Positions 15,525 to 24,063 of a stretch of DNA of 33,865 nucleotides are shown piece by piece. The DNA lies in NCBI GenBank assembly GCA_965656195.1, contig CBFHJL010000023.1, positions 1-33,865 of the forward strand, written 5' to 3'. Origin of the DNA: Brumimicrobium sp965656195. Its GTDB lineage: Bacteria > Bacteroidota > Bacteroidia > Flavobacteriales_D > Crocinitomicaceae. Both the position numbers and the translations under genes were made by a program. Numbering within the stretch: the stretch's first letter is position 1; every line of letters begins with the position of its first letter. The notes under the pieces are model-generated. The model did not search any database, was not told the DNA's origin, and was given only the letters and a program-made list of their open reading frames with translations.

Positions 15525-15974
15525 ATGAACTTTGAAATAAATACGGATGCAGTTGCTCTAATCGATTTGGAAGGAAACACCTTTAAATGGTCAGAGTTGA
15601 GTTCGGAGCAAACGAACCTTATTCTATTTTACAATACGAACTGTCTCGGTTGCACTGGTCGAGCTATTCCTTATGGTTATGAATTATCTAATAAAAACAA
15701 TAATCTTAAGTTAATCGTGATCCACGTTAGTTTGGGTAGACGAAAAGAAGATATTGATGAAATAAAATCTGTGTTTACGGGCGGAGAGCCACCTTTTCCA
15801 ATTTACAGAGATTTAGAAAATCGACTTTACGAAGATCTAAATTGCGAAGGAACTCCACATTGGTTCATTACTAATAAGAAAGGTGAAGTGTTGTACTCTA
15901 TATTTGGCTCTCAAGAAGGAGCGAAGTTGAAGATTGAACTCGCTCTATCGGAGCTTTTGCCAAAGTTTTCCTAG
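15525..15974 (+). CDS. Thioredoxin-like (TlpA/AhpC-TSA type) protein
   Basis: 149 residues from the ATG at 15525; an in-frame TTG at 15513 would add four residues and is less likely. It has the thioredoxin fold order: beta strand NLILFYNTNCLGC with a CLGC active site (residues about 38-41), a helix, LKLIVIHVSLGR, a second half with FPIYRDLENRLYEDLN, and the cis-proline loop EGTPHWFITNKKGEVLYS. There is no signal peptide or lipobox, so it is likely cytoplasmic, unlike most TlpA/ResA proteins. Substrates are unknown. It stands alone after the tRNA-Pro repeat region, with no redox partner gene next to it. Confidence 0.85.
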   Translation: MNFEINTDAVALIDLEGNTFKWSELSSEQTNLILFYNTNCLGCTGRAIPYGYELSNKNNNLKLIVIHVSLGRRKEDIDEIKSVFTGGEPPFPIYRDLENRLYEDLNCEGTPHWFITNKKGEVLYSIFGSQEGAKLKIELALSELLPKFS

Positions 15975-16028
15975 CAATTCTGTTTACAACTTTTAACTTT
16001 CCTTATTACTAGTTAATGGATAACCTTC

Positions 16029-16036
16029 TATTTTTG
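16029..16036 (+). promoter_or_regulatory. -7 promoter box for the M23/LysM gene
   Basis: TATTTTTG matches TAnnTTTG and lies 22 bases before the ATG at 16059. A TTG at -33 is not seen. Confidence 0.5.
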
Positions 16037-16058
16037 TAGTCCGAATTATATGCGCTAA

Positions 16059-16988
16059 ATGTTAAAGATGCTTAGATTATTGACTTTACTATCCTTCTTG
16101 TGTTTGATTTCTCATGAGATGATGGCTCAAGAAGTCGTGGATACGATAGATACTCCTAAAGGTAAAATGGTAGTCTATGAAAATAGAACATGGGAGTACC
16201 TAGAAGATATAAACTTTGATGGTGTATTGAATGAAGCGGTTCATGAATTCTTTAGCATGGATACCTCTTACAATTATACCTGGCCTTGGGATATAAATCA
16301 ATGTTATTCCTCTAATAAACAGAATGATCTTCAGCAATTGAAAGATACACTATGGGTCTGCGTAACGGACTCTCTTTATAAGAATTTTGTAATGCCTTTT
16401 GACGGAAGGGTAACTTCACGCTATGGATATCGTCGTGGAAGGTACCACAATGGAATAGATATAGATCTTCAAACCGGAGATAGCGTTGTGGCCGCTTTTG
16501 ATGGAAAAGTGCGATATGCAAAGTATAACGATGCTGGATTCGGTAACTTAGTGGTTATACGGCACTATAATGGTTTAGAAACGTTTTATGCTCATTTGAG
16601 TGAGCTTGATGTTGTTCCAAATCAAGAAGTGAAAGCGGGGGAGTTAATAGGTAAAGGAGGGAATACAGGCCATTCATATGGGTCTCACCTTCATTTTGAA
16701 ACGAGATTTTATGACGCACCTTTAAATCCAGAAGAAATAATTGATTTCAAGAAGAAGTGCGTTCGAAATGAAAACTTATTCATTCATGCGGGATTATTTA
16801 GGCCAGGTGCATCACCATCTTATGCTGCCATTGCTGGTGGAGGAGAGGCTTACTATCGAATTCGAAGTGGAGATAATCTAACACGAATAGCTAGAAAGCA
16901 TAAAACTACAGTAGGGCAGATTTGTAGACTCAATAAAATTCGGCCTACTACAACCCTTCGCGTGGGAAGAACGCTTCGAGTTCAATAA
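16059..16988 (+). CDS. Secreted M23 peptidase with C-terminal LysM domain
   Basis: 309 residues. The signal peptide (first about 23 residues, ending MMAQ) sends it to the periplasm. The M23 (LytM-type) zinc endopeptidase domain covers about residues 110-230: MPFDGRVTSRYGYR, RYHNGIDIDLQTGD (HxxxD motif) and GHSYGSHLHFETRF (HxH motif), so all zinc ligands are present. A LysM peptidoglycan-binding module sits at the C-terminus (YRIRSGDNLTRIARKHKTT, then a conserved LNKI). It probably cuts peptidoglycan cross-bridges during wall growth or separation. Two nearby ATGs, 16059 and 16068, are both possible starts. The gene is monocistronic or leads the patatin gene after 48 bases. Confidence 0.93.
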   Translation: MLKMLRLLTLLSFLCLISHEMMAQEVVDTIDTPKGKMVVYENRTWEYLEDINFDGVLNEAVHEFFSMDTSYNYTWPWDINQCYSSNKQNDLQQLKDTLWVCVTDSLYKNFVMPFDGRVTSRYGYRRGRYHNGIDIDLQTGDSVVAAFDGKVRYAKYNDAGFGNLVVIRHYNGLETFYAHLSELDVVPNQEVKAGELIGKGGNTGHSYGSHLHFETRFYDAPLNPEEIIDFKKKCVRNENLFIHAGLFRPGASPSYAAIAGGGEAYYRIRSGDNLTRIARKHKTTVGQICRLNKIRPTTTLRVGRTLRVQ

Positions 16989-17036
16989 TTTACTTTTTGT
17001 TTTCTATTTATATTCTAGTTTTTTTAACTATCTTAA

Positions 17037-17927
17037 ATGATGATGAAAAAGCGCAGGTTAATTATATCTATTGATGGAGGAGGAATCCGAGGAATTCTCC
17101 CATTAATGTTTTTGAGTCAGTTTAATCGTTTAATAATTAAAGAGCGTATAGGAAACTGCATCAATGATAAGATAGATTTTGCTGCTGGAACCTCGACAGG
17201 TGCTATTATAGCTGCCTCAATGCTTTTGAAAGTTCAAAATAAGTATGCCTTTCTTCCTGAGAACATCTTAAATTTGTACGTGACTAAAGGTCCTCAGCTG
17301 TTCGATATTAAACCTATGAGTGAAAGGAAACCACAAGTGTTAAATGCTATTTTAGAGGCTACTTTTGGTGACATTAAACTAAAGGATATTCCTACTTATT
17401 TTTCATTCGTTAGTTATGATCAAAGCAAAAAAGAACCATTTTTATTCGTCAACCACAATGAAAGATATAGAGAGGTCTCATTAGCTAAGGCACTTGCTGC
17501 TTGCAGTGCTATCCCGGGTTATTTTGCTCCGGTAAATCTGGATAACCGAAAATTAGTGGATGGCATAGAGACGAATAAGAATCCATCCTATTTAGCATAC
17601 AAAAATGCCAGGCATGTGTTTCCAGATGATGTTCTGGTGATGTGGAGTTTTGGAACAGGTCAATTGACTGGCGAAAATTACGACGATATTGAAAAACGTG
17701 TTGATGATACGCATAATGAGATGATTGATATAGCGCAACAAGATAGACACTTCATTTACCATAGACTTCAACCCGAGTTAAGAACGGCAGATCAGGCAAT
17801 GGATAATGCTTCTCCTGAGAATATTCAGTGTTTAATGGACGATGCTGAACATTTTCTTAAGTTTCATGAAAAGAGACTTTCTGCATTAATCGAAGAGTTC
17901 AAGAATATCAGAGCCGGGAGGTTATAA
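17037..17927 (+). CDS. Patatin-like phospholipase
   Basis: 296 residues. Patatin-type lipid acyl hydrolases use a Ser-Asp dyad. Seen: the oxyanion-hole motif IDGGGIRGILPL near the N-terminus, the nucleophile serine in AAGTSTGAIIAA, and the Asp motif LVDGIETNKNPSYLA (residues about 178-192), where the family usually has DGG or DGA followed by NNP. There is no signal peptide, so it is probably cytoplasmic, with lipids or acyl thioesters as substrates. No cyclase, sensor or other CBASS partner is nearby, so I do not read it as a CapV-type effector. The ATG is tripled (ATGATGATG at 17037), leaving the exact start open by six bases. Confidence 0.9.
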   Translation: MMMKKRRLIISIDGGGIRGILPLMFLSQFNRLIIKERIGNCINDKIDFAAGTSTGAIIAASMLLKVQNKYAFLPENILNLYVTKGPQLFDIKPMSERKPQVLNAILEATFGDIKLKDIPTYFSFVSYDQSKKEPFLFVNHNERYREVSLAKALAACSAIPGYFAPVNLDNRKLVDGIETNKNPSYLAYKNARHVFPDDVLVMWSFGTGQLTGENYDDIEKRVDDTHNEMIDIAQQDRHFIYHRLQPELRTADQAMDNASPENIQCLMDDAEHFLKFHEKRLSALIEEFKNIRAGRL

Positions 17928-17931
17928 AAAG

Positions 17932-17955
17932 AAAAAAGCCGCTCCAAAGAGCGAC
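17932..17955 (-). terminator. Intrinsic terminator downstream of the RlmD-like gene
   Basis: On the minus strand, GTCGCTC (17955-17949) pairs with GAGCGGC (17944-17938) over a TTTG loop and is followed by T6 (17937-17932) and more Ts. It lies 82 bases after the RlmD-like stop and just 4 bases after the patatin stop on the other strand. The polarity favours the minus-strand transcript. Confidence 0.85.
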
Positions 17956-18037
17956 TTCCATTCATTAACCTGTAGAAGTTAATAATTGATCCGTTGTCTA
18001 TATAACGCTCATCTATCTACAAGGTTTCACTTTTTAT

Positions 18038-19471
18038 TTAATTTTTTTCAAATAATCCTATTGCTTCAATATGACTCGTGTGTGGAAACTGGTCTACTAA
18101 GCTGATTTTTTTTGTCTTGTAGCCATGCTCTTCAAGTGTTTTTATATCTCTTGCCTGAGTAGATGGATTGCATGAAATGTAAACGATTCGATTTGCATTA
18201 AGTGCAATAACCTTAAGTAATGTCTTTGGCGCTATTCCCGCACGTGGTGGATCTAAAACGATCGTATCGATCTTGTTAATATATTCTGGATACTCACGCA
18301 AAAACTTACCTACATCTGCCGCGTAAAAAGAGATGTTCTCAATTCCGTTCCGTTTAGCATTTCGTTTAGCATCTTCTATAGCTTCCTCAACGATGTCTAC
18401 GCCAATAATTGATGCTTCTTTCGTTCGCTGAGACAATAACTGACCAATGGTGCCAGTTCCACAGAATAGATCCATTACAGCTTTATCGCTAAAGTCTCTA
18501 TCTCCTTCGAAAACATAGTCCAGAGCTTTATTGTATAATCGTTCTGCACTCGCAGGGTTTGTTTGAAAGAAACTCTCCATACTGATTTCAAACTTCAATC
18601 CATGAAGATCTTCTATAACATGATCACTCCCAAAAACCAGTGTGCAATTCCCATTTTCAATTTTCGCTCGATCAGCAACATTGTCGTTAACGGTATGCTG
18701 AAAACCAGCAATTCGATCACCCATATGTTCTTGAAGAAACTTTCCTGTTGCATCAAGGTCAAATTTCTTGATTCCTTGAGATGATGTCACAAGGTTGATC
18801 AATAGTTTATCTTGATCAAATGATTTACGTACAACAATATGTCTGAAAAAGCCTTTTTTCTGTGGCGGATGCCATGCAGGTAGACCACTAGATTTTAAAT
18901 GGATCCTGAATTCTTTCAGGAAGTTCTCCCATTCTTCATCAAATAGTCCTGATGCTTTATTAAGAGACTCAACCTTCCACCATGTTCCTCTGTGTTTAAA
19001 ACCTAAAGCAAAAGCATCATCAATCTCTTGATCGGTTTCAATATCGTGCTCAATACTGGAGAATGAATACTCCATTTTATTGCGATAGAAGTAATGTTCT
19101 GGCGATGGAATGAATTCATCAAACAAAGTGTCGATGTTTTGCAGGTCAGCCAATCTTCTGTACACCTCTAATGTTACCTCTTTCTTTTTCTCTTCTTGAA
19201 TTGCAGGAGGGACGTGAATGTAAGGAGCTCCACTTATCTCCTGAAATTCTGATTCTTTTTCAAGTGGTGAACGTTCAATTACTTTAAGTAATTTACATTC
19301 AGCATGTCGTTTACGTTTTTTAGAAACTCGGGCTTCAACTTTCTGACCAGGAAATGTGTTCTGAACGAAAACTACAAATGATCCATTTTCATCATGTAGT
19401 TTTGCAATTCCTTTCCCGCCAAAAGCGAGGTCCTCAATATCAACAGTAATGACTTCAGCTCGTTTAATCAA
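18038..19471 (-). CDS. rlmD: RlmD-like 23S rRNA (uracil-C5)-methyltransferase
   Basis: 477 residues. TrmA/RlmD-family enzymes methylate uracil C5 in RNA with SAM. Seen: an N-terminal TRAM domain (VDIEDLAFGGKGIAK), SMESFFQTNPASAERLY, the SAM motif VMDLFCGTGTIGQLL, DTIVLDPPRAG, the catalytic cysteine 434 in VYISCNPSTQARD and the glutamate in HTSHIEAIGLF. The enzyme core is therefore complete. However, residues 74-83 read SEFQEISGAP where RlmD normally has the iron-sulfur motif CxxxxxCGGC, and the fourth cysteine (KVESC) is KVESL near residue 170. All four cluster ligands appear to be lost. The family assignment is firm; the exact target base (1939 versus another U) is inferred. It is the last gene of the minus-strand lipid A cluster, 39 bases after lpxA. 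Confidence 0.87.
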   Translation of the reverse strand: MIKRAEVITVDIEDLAFGGKGIAKLHDENGSFVVFVQNTFPGQKVEARVSKKRKRHAECKLLKVIERSPLEKESEFQEISGAPYIHVPPAIQEEKKKEVTLEVYRRLADLQNIDTLFDEFIPSPEHYFYRNKMEYSFSSIEHDIETDQEIDDAFALGFKHRGTWWKVESLNKASGLFDEEWENFLKEFRIHLKSSGLPAWHPPQKKGFFRHIVVRKSFDQDKLLINLVTSSQGIKKFDLDATGKFLQEHMGDRIAGFQHTVNDNVADRAKIENGNCTLVFGSDHVIEDLHGLKFEISMESFFQTNPASAERLYNKALDYVFEGDRDFSDKAVMDLFCGTGTIGQLLSQRTKEASIIGVDIVEEAIEDAKRNAKRNGIENISFYAADVGKFLREYPEYINKIDTIVLDPPRAGIAPKTLLKVIALNANRIVYISCNPSTQARDIKTLEEHGYKTKKISLVDQFPHTSHIEAIGLFEKN

Positions 19472-19510
19472 CGTCTATAAAGTTTTAAGATTATTTATTG
19501 TAATACCTTC

Positions 19511-20287
19511 CTAAAGAAGTCCTCGAATAATTCCTTTTTCGCTGTCTTCAACAAAATCAATAACCATTGATTTCAATGCAGATTCTTCCATTTCTTCCTT
19601 CAGACAATTGATACCTTTAGAAATGTTATTGTTTTGTACGAATAACACGCGATAGATATCTTCAATTAACTTAATATCATCATCAGAGAAATTTCTTCTT
19701 CTCATTCCAACAGCATTAACTCCTGCGTAACTCAGTGGTTCTCGAGCTGCACGCACAAAGGGAGGAACGTTTTTGCGAATCAGGCTCGCCCCTGCGATAA
19801 AAGAGTGTGCTCCAATATGCATGAATTGTTGGGCAGCTACTTTCCCTTCTAGGATAGCAAAATCATCAATTTGTACGTGACCAGAAAGTCCAGTATAATT
19901 AGCAAGGATAACATTGTTCCCAATGATACAGTCATGAGCAATGTGCACATATCCCATAAGCAAACAGTTGTTGCCGATAGAGGTTTTCATTTTATCTGTG
20001 GTACCTCTATGGATAGTAACACATTCCCTTATTGTAGTATTATCTCCAATTTCAACAGTTGTATATTCACCCGAGAACTTTAGGTCTTGCGGAACTGCTC
20101 CAATCACTGCTCCTGGAAATATTTTTGCATTCTTTCCTATTCTGGTTCCAGGGTATATAGTCACATTTGGTCCAATGTGAGAACCTTCGCCAATATGAAC
20201 ATCATCATATATGGTTGTAAATGGTTCAATTGTTACATTATCACCAATCTTTGAATCTGCTGAAACGGAAGCTAAATTACTTATCAT
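19511..20287 (-). CDS. lpxA: UDP-N-acetylglucosamine acyltransferase
   Basis: 258 residues. The enzyme transfers a hydroxyacyl chain from acyl carrier protein to UDP-GlcNAc, the first step of lipid A synthesis. The N-terminal two thirds are left-handed hexapeptide repeats, visible as runs such as IGDNVTIEPFTTIYDD and IGPNVTIYPGTRIGKN. The catalytic histidine lies in LMGYVHIAHDC, and the LpxA-specific stretch QFMHIGAHSFIAGAS follows. The C-terminal helical part is normal. Its start overlaps the end of the lpxC-fabZ gene by 11 bases, which implies translational coupling. Confidence 0.96.
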   Translation of the reverse strand: MISNLASVSADSKIGDNVTIEPFTTIYDDVHIGEGSHIGPNVTIYPGTRIGKNAKIFPGAVIGAVPQDLKFSGEYTTVEIGDNTTIRECVTIHRGTTDKMKTSIGNNCLLMGYVHIAHDCIIGNNVILANYTGLSGHVQIDDFAILEGKVAAQQFMHIGAHSFIAGASLIRKNVPPFVRAAREPLSYAGVNAVGMRRRNFSDDDIKLIEDIYRVLFVQNNNISKGINCLKEEMEESALKSMVIDFVEDSEKGIIRGLL

Positions 20288-21689
20288 TCTCTTCTTTGTC
20301 TTTTACGACTTGAGCAAGCATTTCAGCTTCAACTACAAGTTTTCCGTTAACATAACCTTTTCCTCCCATATTAACAAGTCCTCGTCGCATTGGTGAGAGA
20401 AGATTAAGTTCAAAAACGATTGTATCGCCCGGAAGTACCTTTTGCTTGAATTTAACGTTATCAATCTTCATGAAGTACGTAGAATACAAATGAGGATCTT
20501 CAACTTTACTCAATGAAAAAATCCCACCACATTGAGCCATTGCCTCAATCTGAAGCACACCTGGGAATATAGGGTTTCCAGGGAAATGGCCTGTGAATTG
20601 GGGCTCATTCATCGTAATATTTTTAACTCCTACAATAGAGTCTTCAGTAATTTCCATTACTTTATCGACAAGAAGAAATGGGTACCTGTGAGGTAGCATT
20701 TTTTCGATGTCGTTGATATCGTATAATGGGTCTTTTTCTAGATCAAATTTCCTTGGTGCAGACTTTTGTTTCTTAATCTGCTCTTTCAATACTTTAGCAA
20801 ATCGAGTATTTCCTGAGTGACCAGGACGTGCAGCTAGTATGTGAGCTTTGATGAATTTTCCAACTAAAGCTAAATCACCTACAATATCGAGTAGTTTGTG
20901 GCGAGCAGGTTCGTTTTGGAACTTCATCTTATAATTGTTCAAAGTACCAATTCCTTTGATCTCAACTTTAAGATCTTCTTTTCCTAATAGCTTAGCTAAT
21001 CGATCTAGCTCTTCCTGTTCAACTTCTTCGCGCTCTACAAGTACGATGGCGTTATCTACGTCACCCCCTTTGATCAATCCATTTGTTGCTAGATATTCAA
21101 GTTCGCGTAAGAACACGAAGGTTTTACATGGTGCTATTTGCTCTTTAAATTCATCAATCTTGTAAATTGTAGCATGCTGAGTTCCAAGTACAGGTGAATT
21201 GTAATCTACCATTACAGTCAAGCGATATTCCTTGTCAGGAACAGCAAGAAATTCAATTCCCTTTTCAGTATCTTCCCATGGAATGTTCTCATCAAGTTCC
21301 AGGTACTCTCTTTCAGCTTTTTGCTCGTCAAAACCAACTTGCTCAATGGCATTCACGAAAGGTAAAGAACTACCATCCATGATAGGAATTTCAGGTCCTG
21401 TTAGTTTTATCAATGCGTTATCTACTTGCATACCATATAGCGCAGCAAGAACATGTTCTGTAGTATAAATCTTTACTCCATTCTTTTCAAGGGTAGTACC
21501 TCTTTCTGTTGAAACTACAAGATCAGCATCAGCATTTATGATAGGTTCTCCGTCTAAATCTACACGTTGGAATTTATAACCGTGATTCTCAAGTGCAGGG
21601 CACAATTCGATGGTTACTTTCTCTCCGGTGTGCAATCCAACACCGATTATTTTTACTGATTGCTTTAGCGTTCTTTGATTTTCTGCCAT
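20277..21689 (-). CDS. lpxC-fabZ: Bifunctional LpxC-FabZ: deacetylase and 3-hydroxyacyl-ACP dehydratase
   Basis: 470 residues: LpxC (about 1-310) fused to FabZ (about 325-470). The LpxC half has the zinc-ligand motif TEHVLAALYG, IPIMDGSSLPFV, and the HKLLDIVGDLALVG motif with its zinc-binding His and Asp. It catalyses the committed step of lipid A synthesis. The FabZ half has MLPHRYPFLLVDKV, GHFPGNPIFPGVLQIEAMAQ with its catalytic His and Glu, and dehydrates 3-hydroxyacyl-ACP for fatty acid synthesis. The fusion is a known Bacteroidota trait. It couples the two pathways that compete for 3-hydroxyacyl-ACP. The gene lies between lpxD and lpxA, 29 bases after lpxD. Confidence 0.97.
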   Translation of the reverse strand: MAENQRTLKQSVKIIGVGLHTGEKVTIELCPALENHGYKFQRVDLDGEPIINADADLVVSTERGTTLEKNGVKIYTTEHVLAALYGMQVDNALIKLTGPEIPIMDGSSLPFVNAIEQVGFDEQKAEREYLELDENIPWEDTEKGIEFLAVPDKEYRLTVMVDYNSPVLGTQHATIYKIDEFKEQIAPCKTFVFLRELEYLATNGLIKGGDVDNAIVLVEREEVEQEELDRLAKLLGKEDLKVEIKGIGTLNNYKMKFQNEPARHKLLDIVGDLALVGKFIKAHILAARPGHSGNTRFAKVLKEQIKKQKSAPRKFDLEKDPLYDINDIEKMLPHRYPFLLVDKVMEITEDSIVGVKNITMNEPQFTGHFPGNPIFPGVLQIEAMAQCGGIFSLSKVEDPHLYSTYFMKIDNVKFKQKVLPGDTIVFELNLLSPMRRGLVNMGGKGYVNGKLVVEAEMLAQVVKDKEENDK

Positions 21690-21718
21690 TTTACCTTTTT
21701 CAGCGTAAATAAGTATGT

Positions 21719-22741
21719 TTACTTATTGTCAAGTTCATTAATTTTCTTTACGATCATTGGAAGTCTTCTGAATCCAATGTATGCTCGTTTAAAGTCTTCG
21801 ATTGGAATACCCGGAGACCCCATAAGTGTAGTGTCTGGTTTCTTAACAGACCCTGGGATGCCAGATTGAGCAACGATCTTAGTGCGATCAGCTATCTTAA
21901 TGTGTCCACTAATTCCCGCTTGTCCACCTGCCATTACGTTTCTACCAATCTTCGTTGAACCAGCAATACCAACTTGTGCCGCCATTGCTGAATTCTCACC
22001 TATTTCAACATTATGTGCAACTTGCACTAAATTATCAATTTTAACTCCTCTTTTTAATACAGTGGATCCCAAAGTAGCCCTATCTATTGTACTATTTGCA
22101 CCGATGTCTACATTGTCTTCCAGGATGACATTACCGATTTGAGGAACCTTCTGGAATTCTCCATTTTCATCAGGAGCGAAACCAAATCCATCAGCGCCAA
22201 TTACTGCTCCTGCATGAATCAAACAATTCTTTCCGATTACACAATCGTGATATATTGATACGTTGGGATGAATAGTAGTTCCGTCATCAACCTTAACATT
22301 ATCGCCAATAAAACTATTTGGGTAAATTTTCACATTGTCTCCAACTACCGCGTCTTCTCCAATATAGGCATTCGCACCAATGTAGACCTCTTTACCAATT
22401 TTAGCCGATTCAGAAATAAAAGCATTCTTTTCAATTTTCGGCTCTTTTTGACGCATTTGATTATATACATCAAGCAATTTAGCAAAGCAACTGTATGCAT
22501 CTTCAACCTTTACTAGTGTAAGTGTATTTGGAAGTTCTTTACTGGGAGCAAAATCATTGTTTACAATAGCAATTGTGGCTTTTGTAGAATAAATGTGCTC
22601 TTCGTATTTTGTATTTGCAAGAAACGTAAGTGTACCAGGTTGACCCTCTTCGATTTTAGAAAGACCTGAAACCGTTGCGTTTTCATCTCCTTCTACCTGT
22701 CCTTCTAGTATACCTGCTATTTGTCCTGCCGAAAATTCCAT
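21719..22741 (-). CDS. lpxD: UDP-3-O-(3-hydroxyacyl)glucosamine N-acyltransferase
   Basis: 340 residues. It adds the second acyl chain in lipid A synthesis. The N-terminal uridine-binding domain starts MEFSAGQIAGIL, matching relatives that begin MEFSA, so the ATG at 22741 is firm. Hexapeptide repeats fill residues about 105-290, with the catalytic region VAHNVEIGENSAM (His) and GADGFGFAPDENGEFQKVPQIG, typical of LpxD. The C-terminal helix is present. A TATTTTTG -7 box (22746-22753) ends four bases before the ATG, which would make the mRNA almost leaderless. The HD gene lies 71 bases upstream on the same strand, so lpxD may also be read from there. Confidence 0.96.
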   Translation of the reverse strand: MEFSAGQIAGILEGQVEGDENATVSGLSKIEEGQPGTLTFLANTKYEEHIYSTKATIAIVNNDFAPSKELPNTLTLVKVEDAYSCFAKLLDVYNQMRQKEPKIEKNAFISESAKIGKEVYIGANAYIGEDAVVGDNVKIYPNSFIGDNVKVDDGTTIHPNVSIYHDCVIGKNCLIHAGAVIGADGFGFAPDENGEFQKVPQIGNVILEDNVDIGANSTIDRATLGSTVLKRGVKIDNLVQVAHNVEIGENSAMAAQVGIAGSTKIGRNVMAGGQAGISGHIKIADRTKIVAQSGIPGSVKKPDTTLMGSPGIPIEDFKRAYIGFRRLPMIVKKINELDNK

Positions 22742-22745
22742 TCTT

Positions 22746-22753
22746 CAAAAATA
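22746..22753 (-). promoter_or_regulatory. -7 promoter box for lpxD
   Basis: TATTTTTG on the minus strand matches TAnnTTTG, four bases before the lpxD start codon. The start codon is independently supported by homology, so if this box is used the transcript begins at or inside the first codon. No TTG at -33 is visible. Confidence 0.45.
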
Positions 22754-22812
22754 TAAAAACAGTTTAAGTACTTATCTCTCTTGTCGACTATTTTTTAACA
22801 GCCTTTTATTCA

Positions 22813-24063
22813 TTACGTACGATTTGATTGCGGATAGCAAATAAAATACTTTTCAACGGGGCTGGAAAGTGCATGAATGTTCAGGTTGTCAGCAGCTTTA
22901 CTTACGTCTATGATCTCCCCACTTTTCATGAGTAAATTAATATTTTCTTTCTCCTCATTGTACGCGTTATTCCTGAGGACGTCTGTATGCACGAAATAGT
23001 TGGACTCCTCGGCGGAAATATTCAGATGTTTTTGAATCTTTTCTTTTTCTTCAGCTATACGTTCTTCGGAGAATTTACCGTCCTTAATTTCAATCTTGAA
23101 TAATTGTCTGTTGACGAGTTGTTTTGACAACGTAGAAAGCACCTTATCATCACAGGTTTGCCATACTTTAACAGCTCCAAGTATATCACTATCGTCGAGT
23201 TGTGCAAATTGATTCAATAATTCTGGATTCTCTTTGAAATCCTTCAACTCAAAATCATTCTTTAAGAACAAGCTAAAAGAAGGCGTCGCAAATAATTCTA
23301 TACCCGATTGTATAAGCGTTTTTGCTCTTCTCAAGACATGCGTTAACATTACTTCTGACGAAACCACTGTCTTGTGCATGTACACTTGCCAATACATAAG
23401 CCTTCTGGCAACAAGGAATTTCTCAATCGAGTAAACTCCTTTCTCCTCTACAACGAGTTGATTGTCTTTTACATTTAACATTGCAATGATTCTATCACTG
23501 CCGATCACACCTTCAGAAACCCCAGTGTAAAAGCTATCTCTGTTGAGGTAGTCCATACGGTCCATATCCAATTGACTAGATACAAGCTGGTGCAAGAATG
23601 ATTTTTTGTAGCGATCTTCAAAAATCTCGAGAGCAAGGTCAAGAGCTCCATCAAACTCTATGGATAAACGTTGCATGAATAGACTTGAGATCTGTTCATG
23701 ATTGATATTACGTACAATGTCGTGTTCAAGCGTATGACTAAATGGACCGTGTCCAATATCGTGCAGTAAAATGGCAATCAATGCACCTGTTTCTTCTTCT
23801 TCAGTAATTTCATGACCTTTTCTTCTCAAGGTATCTATCGCTTTCATCATTAGGTGTGTCGCACCAAGTGCATGATGGAAACGGGTATGAAGTGCTCCTG
23901 GATAAACAAGGTGAGACATTCCCAATTGTTTTATTCTTCGGAGTCTCTGATAGAAAGGGTGTTCGATCAGATCGAAAATTATATCGTTCGGCAAGGAAAT
24001 AAAACCGTAAACCGGGTCGTTAATAATTTTCTTTTTGTTATTTGTCTTTCGATTTGGGCGCAA
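22813..24063 (-). CDS. HD-domain phosphohydrolase (SAMHD1/dGTPase-like)
   Basis: 416 residues. The metal-dependent HD phosphohydrolase motifs are intact: HTRFHHALGATHLM (first His), ILLHDIGHGPFSHTLEH (HD pair plus the extra His typical of dNTP triphosphohydrolase-like proteins), then the region around LVSSQLDMDRMDYLNRDS with the last Asp. It belongs to the broad YwfO/SAMHD1-like group that often acts on nucleotides; the substrate is unknown. No ATG is available upstream of the conserved part. The TTG at 24063 is the best start, with a stop codon in frame 30 bases further up. It is divergent from porX with 44 bases between, and precedes lpxD, an order that I recall as conserved in Bacteroidota. 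Confidence 0.88.
   Translation of the reverse strand: MRPNRKTNNKKKIINDPVYGFISLPNDIIFDLIEHPFYQRLRRIKQLGMSHLVYPGALHTRFHHALGATHLMMKAIDTLRRKGHEITEEEETGALIAILLHDIGHGPFSHTLEHDIVRNINHEQISSLFMQRLSIEFDGALDLALEIFEDRYKKSFLHQLVSSQLDMDRMDYLNRDSFYTGVSEGVIGSDRIIAMLNVKDNQLVVEEKGVYSIEKFLVARRLMYWQVYMHKTVVSSEVMLTHVLRRAKTLIQSGIELFATPSFSLFLKNDFELKDFKENPELLNQFAQLDDSDILGAVKVWQTCDDKVLSTLSKQLVNRQLFKIEIKDGKFSEERIAEEKEKIQKHLNISAEESNYFVHTDVLRNNAYNEEKENINLLMKSGEIIDVSKAADNLNIHALSSPVEKYFICYPQSNRT

Noticed and set aside
15311..15580. A minus-strand open frame of 89 codons across the tRNA-Pro repeats
   Set aside because: It reads through the complement of the repeats, overlaps the tRNA end and the thioredoxin-like gene, and shows no domain or ribosome-binding site.
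17037..17927. A CapV-like patatin effector of CBASS
   Set aside because: No nucleotide cyclase or accessory gene lies next to it; neighbours are a peptidase and an RNA methyltransferase.
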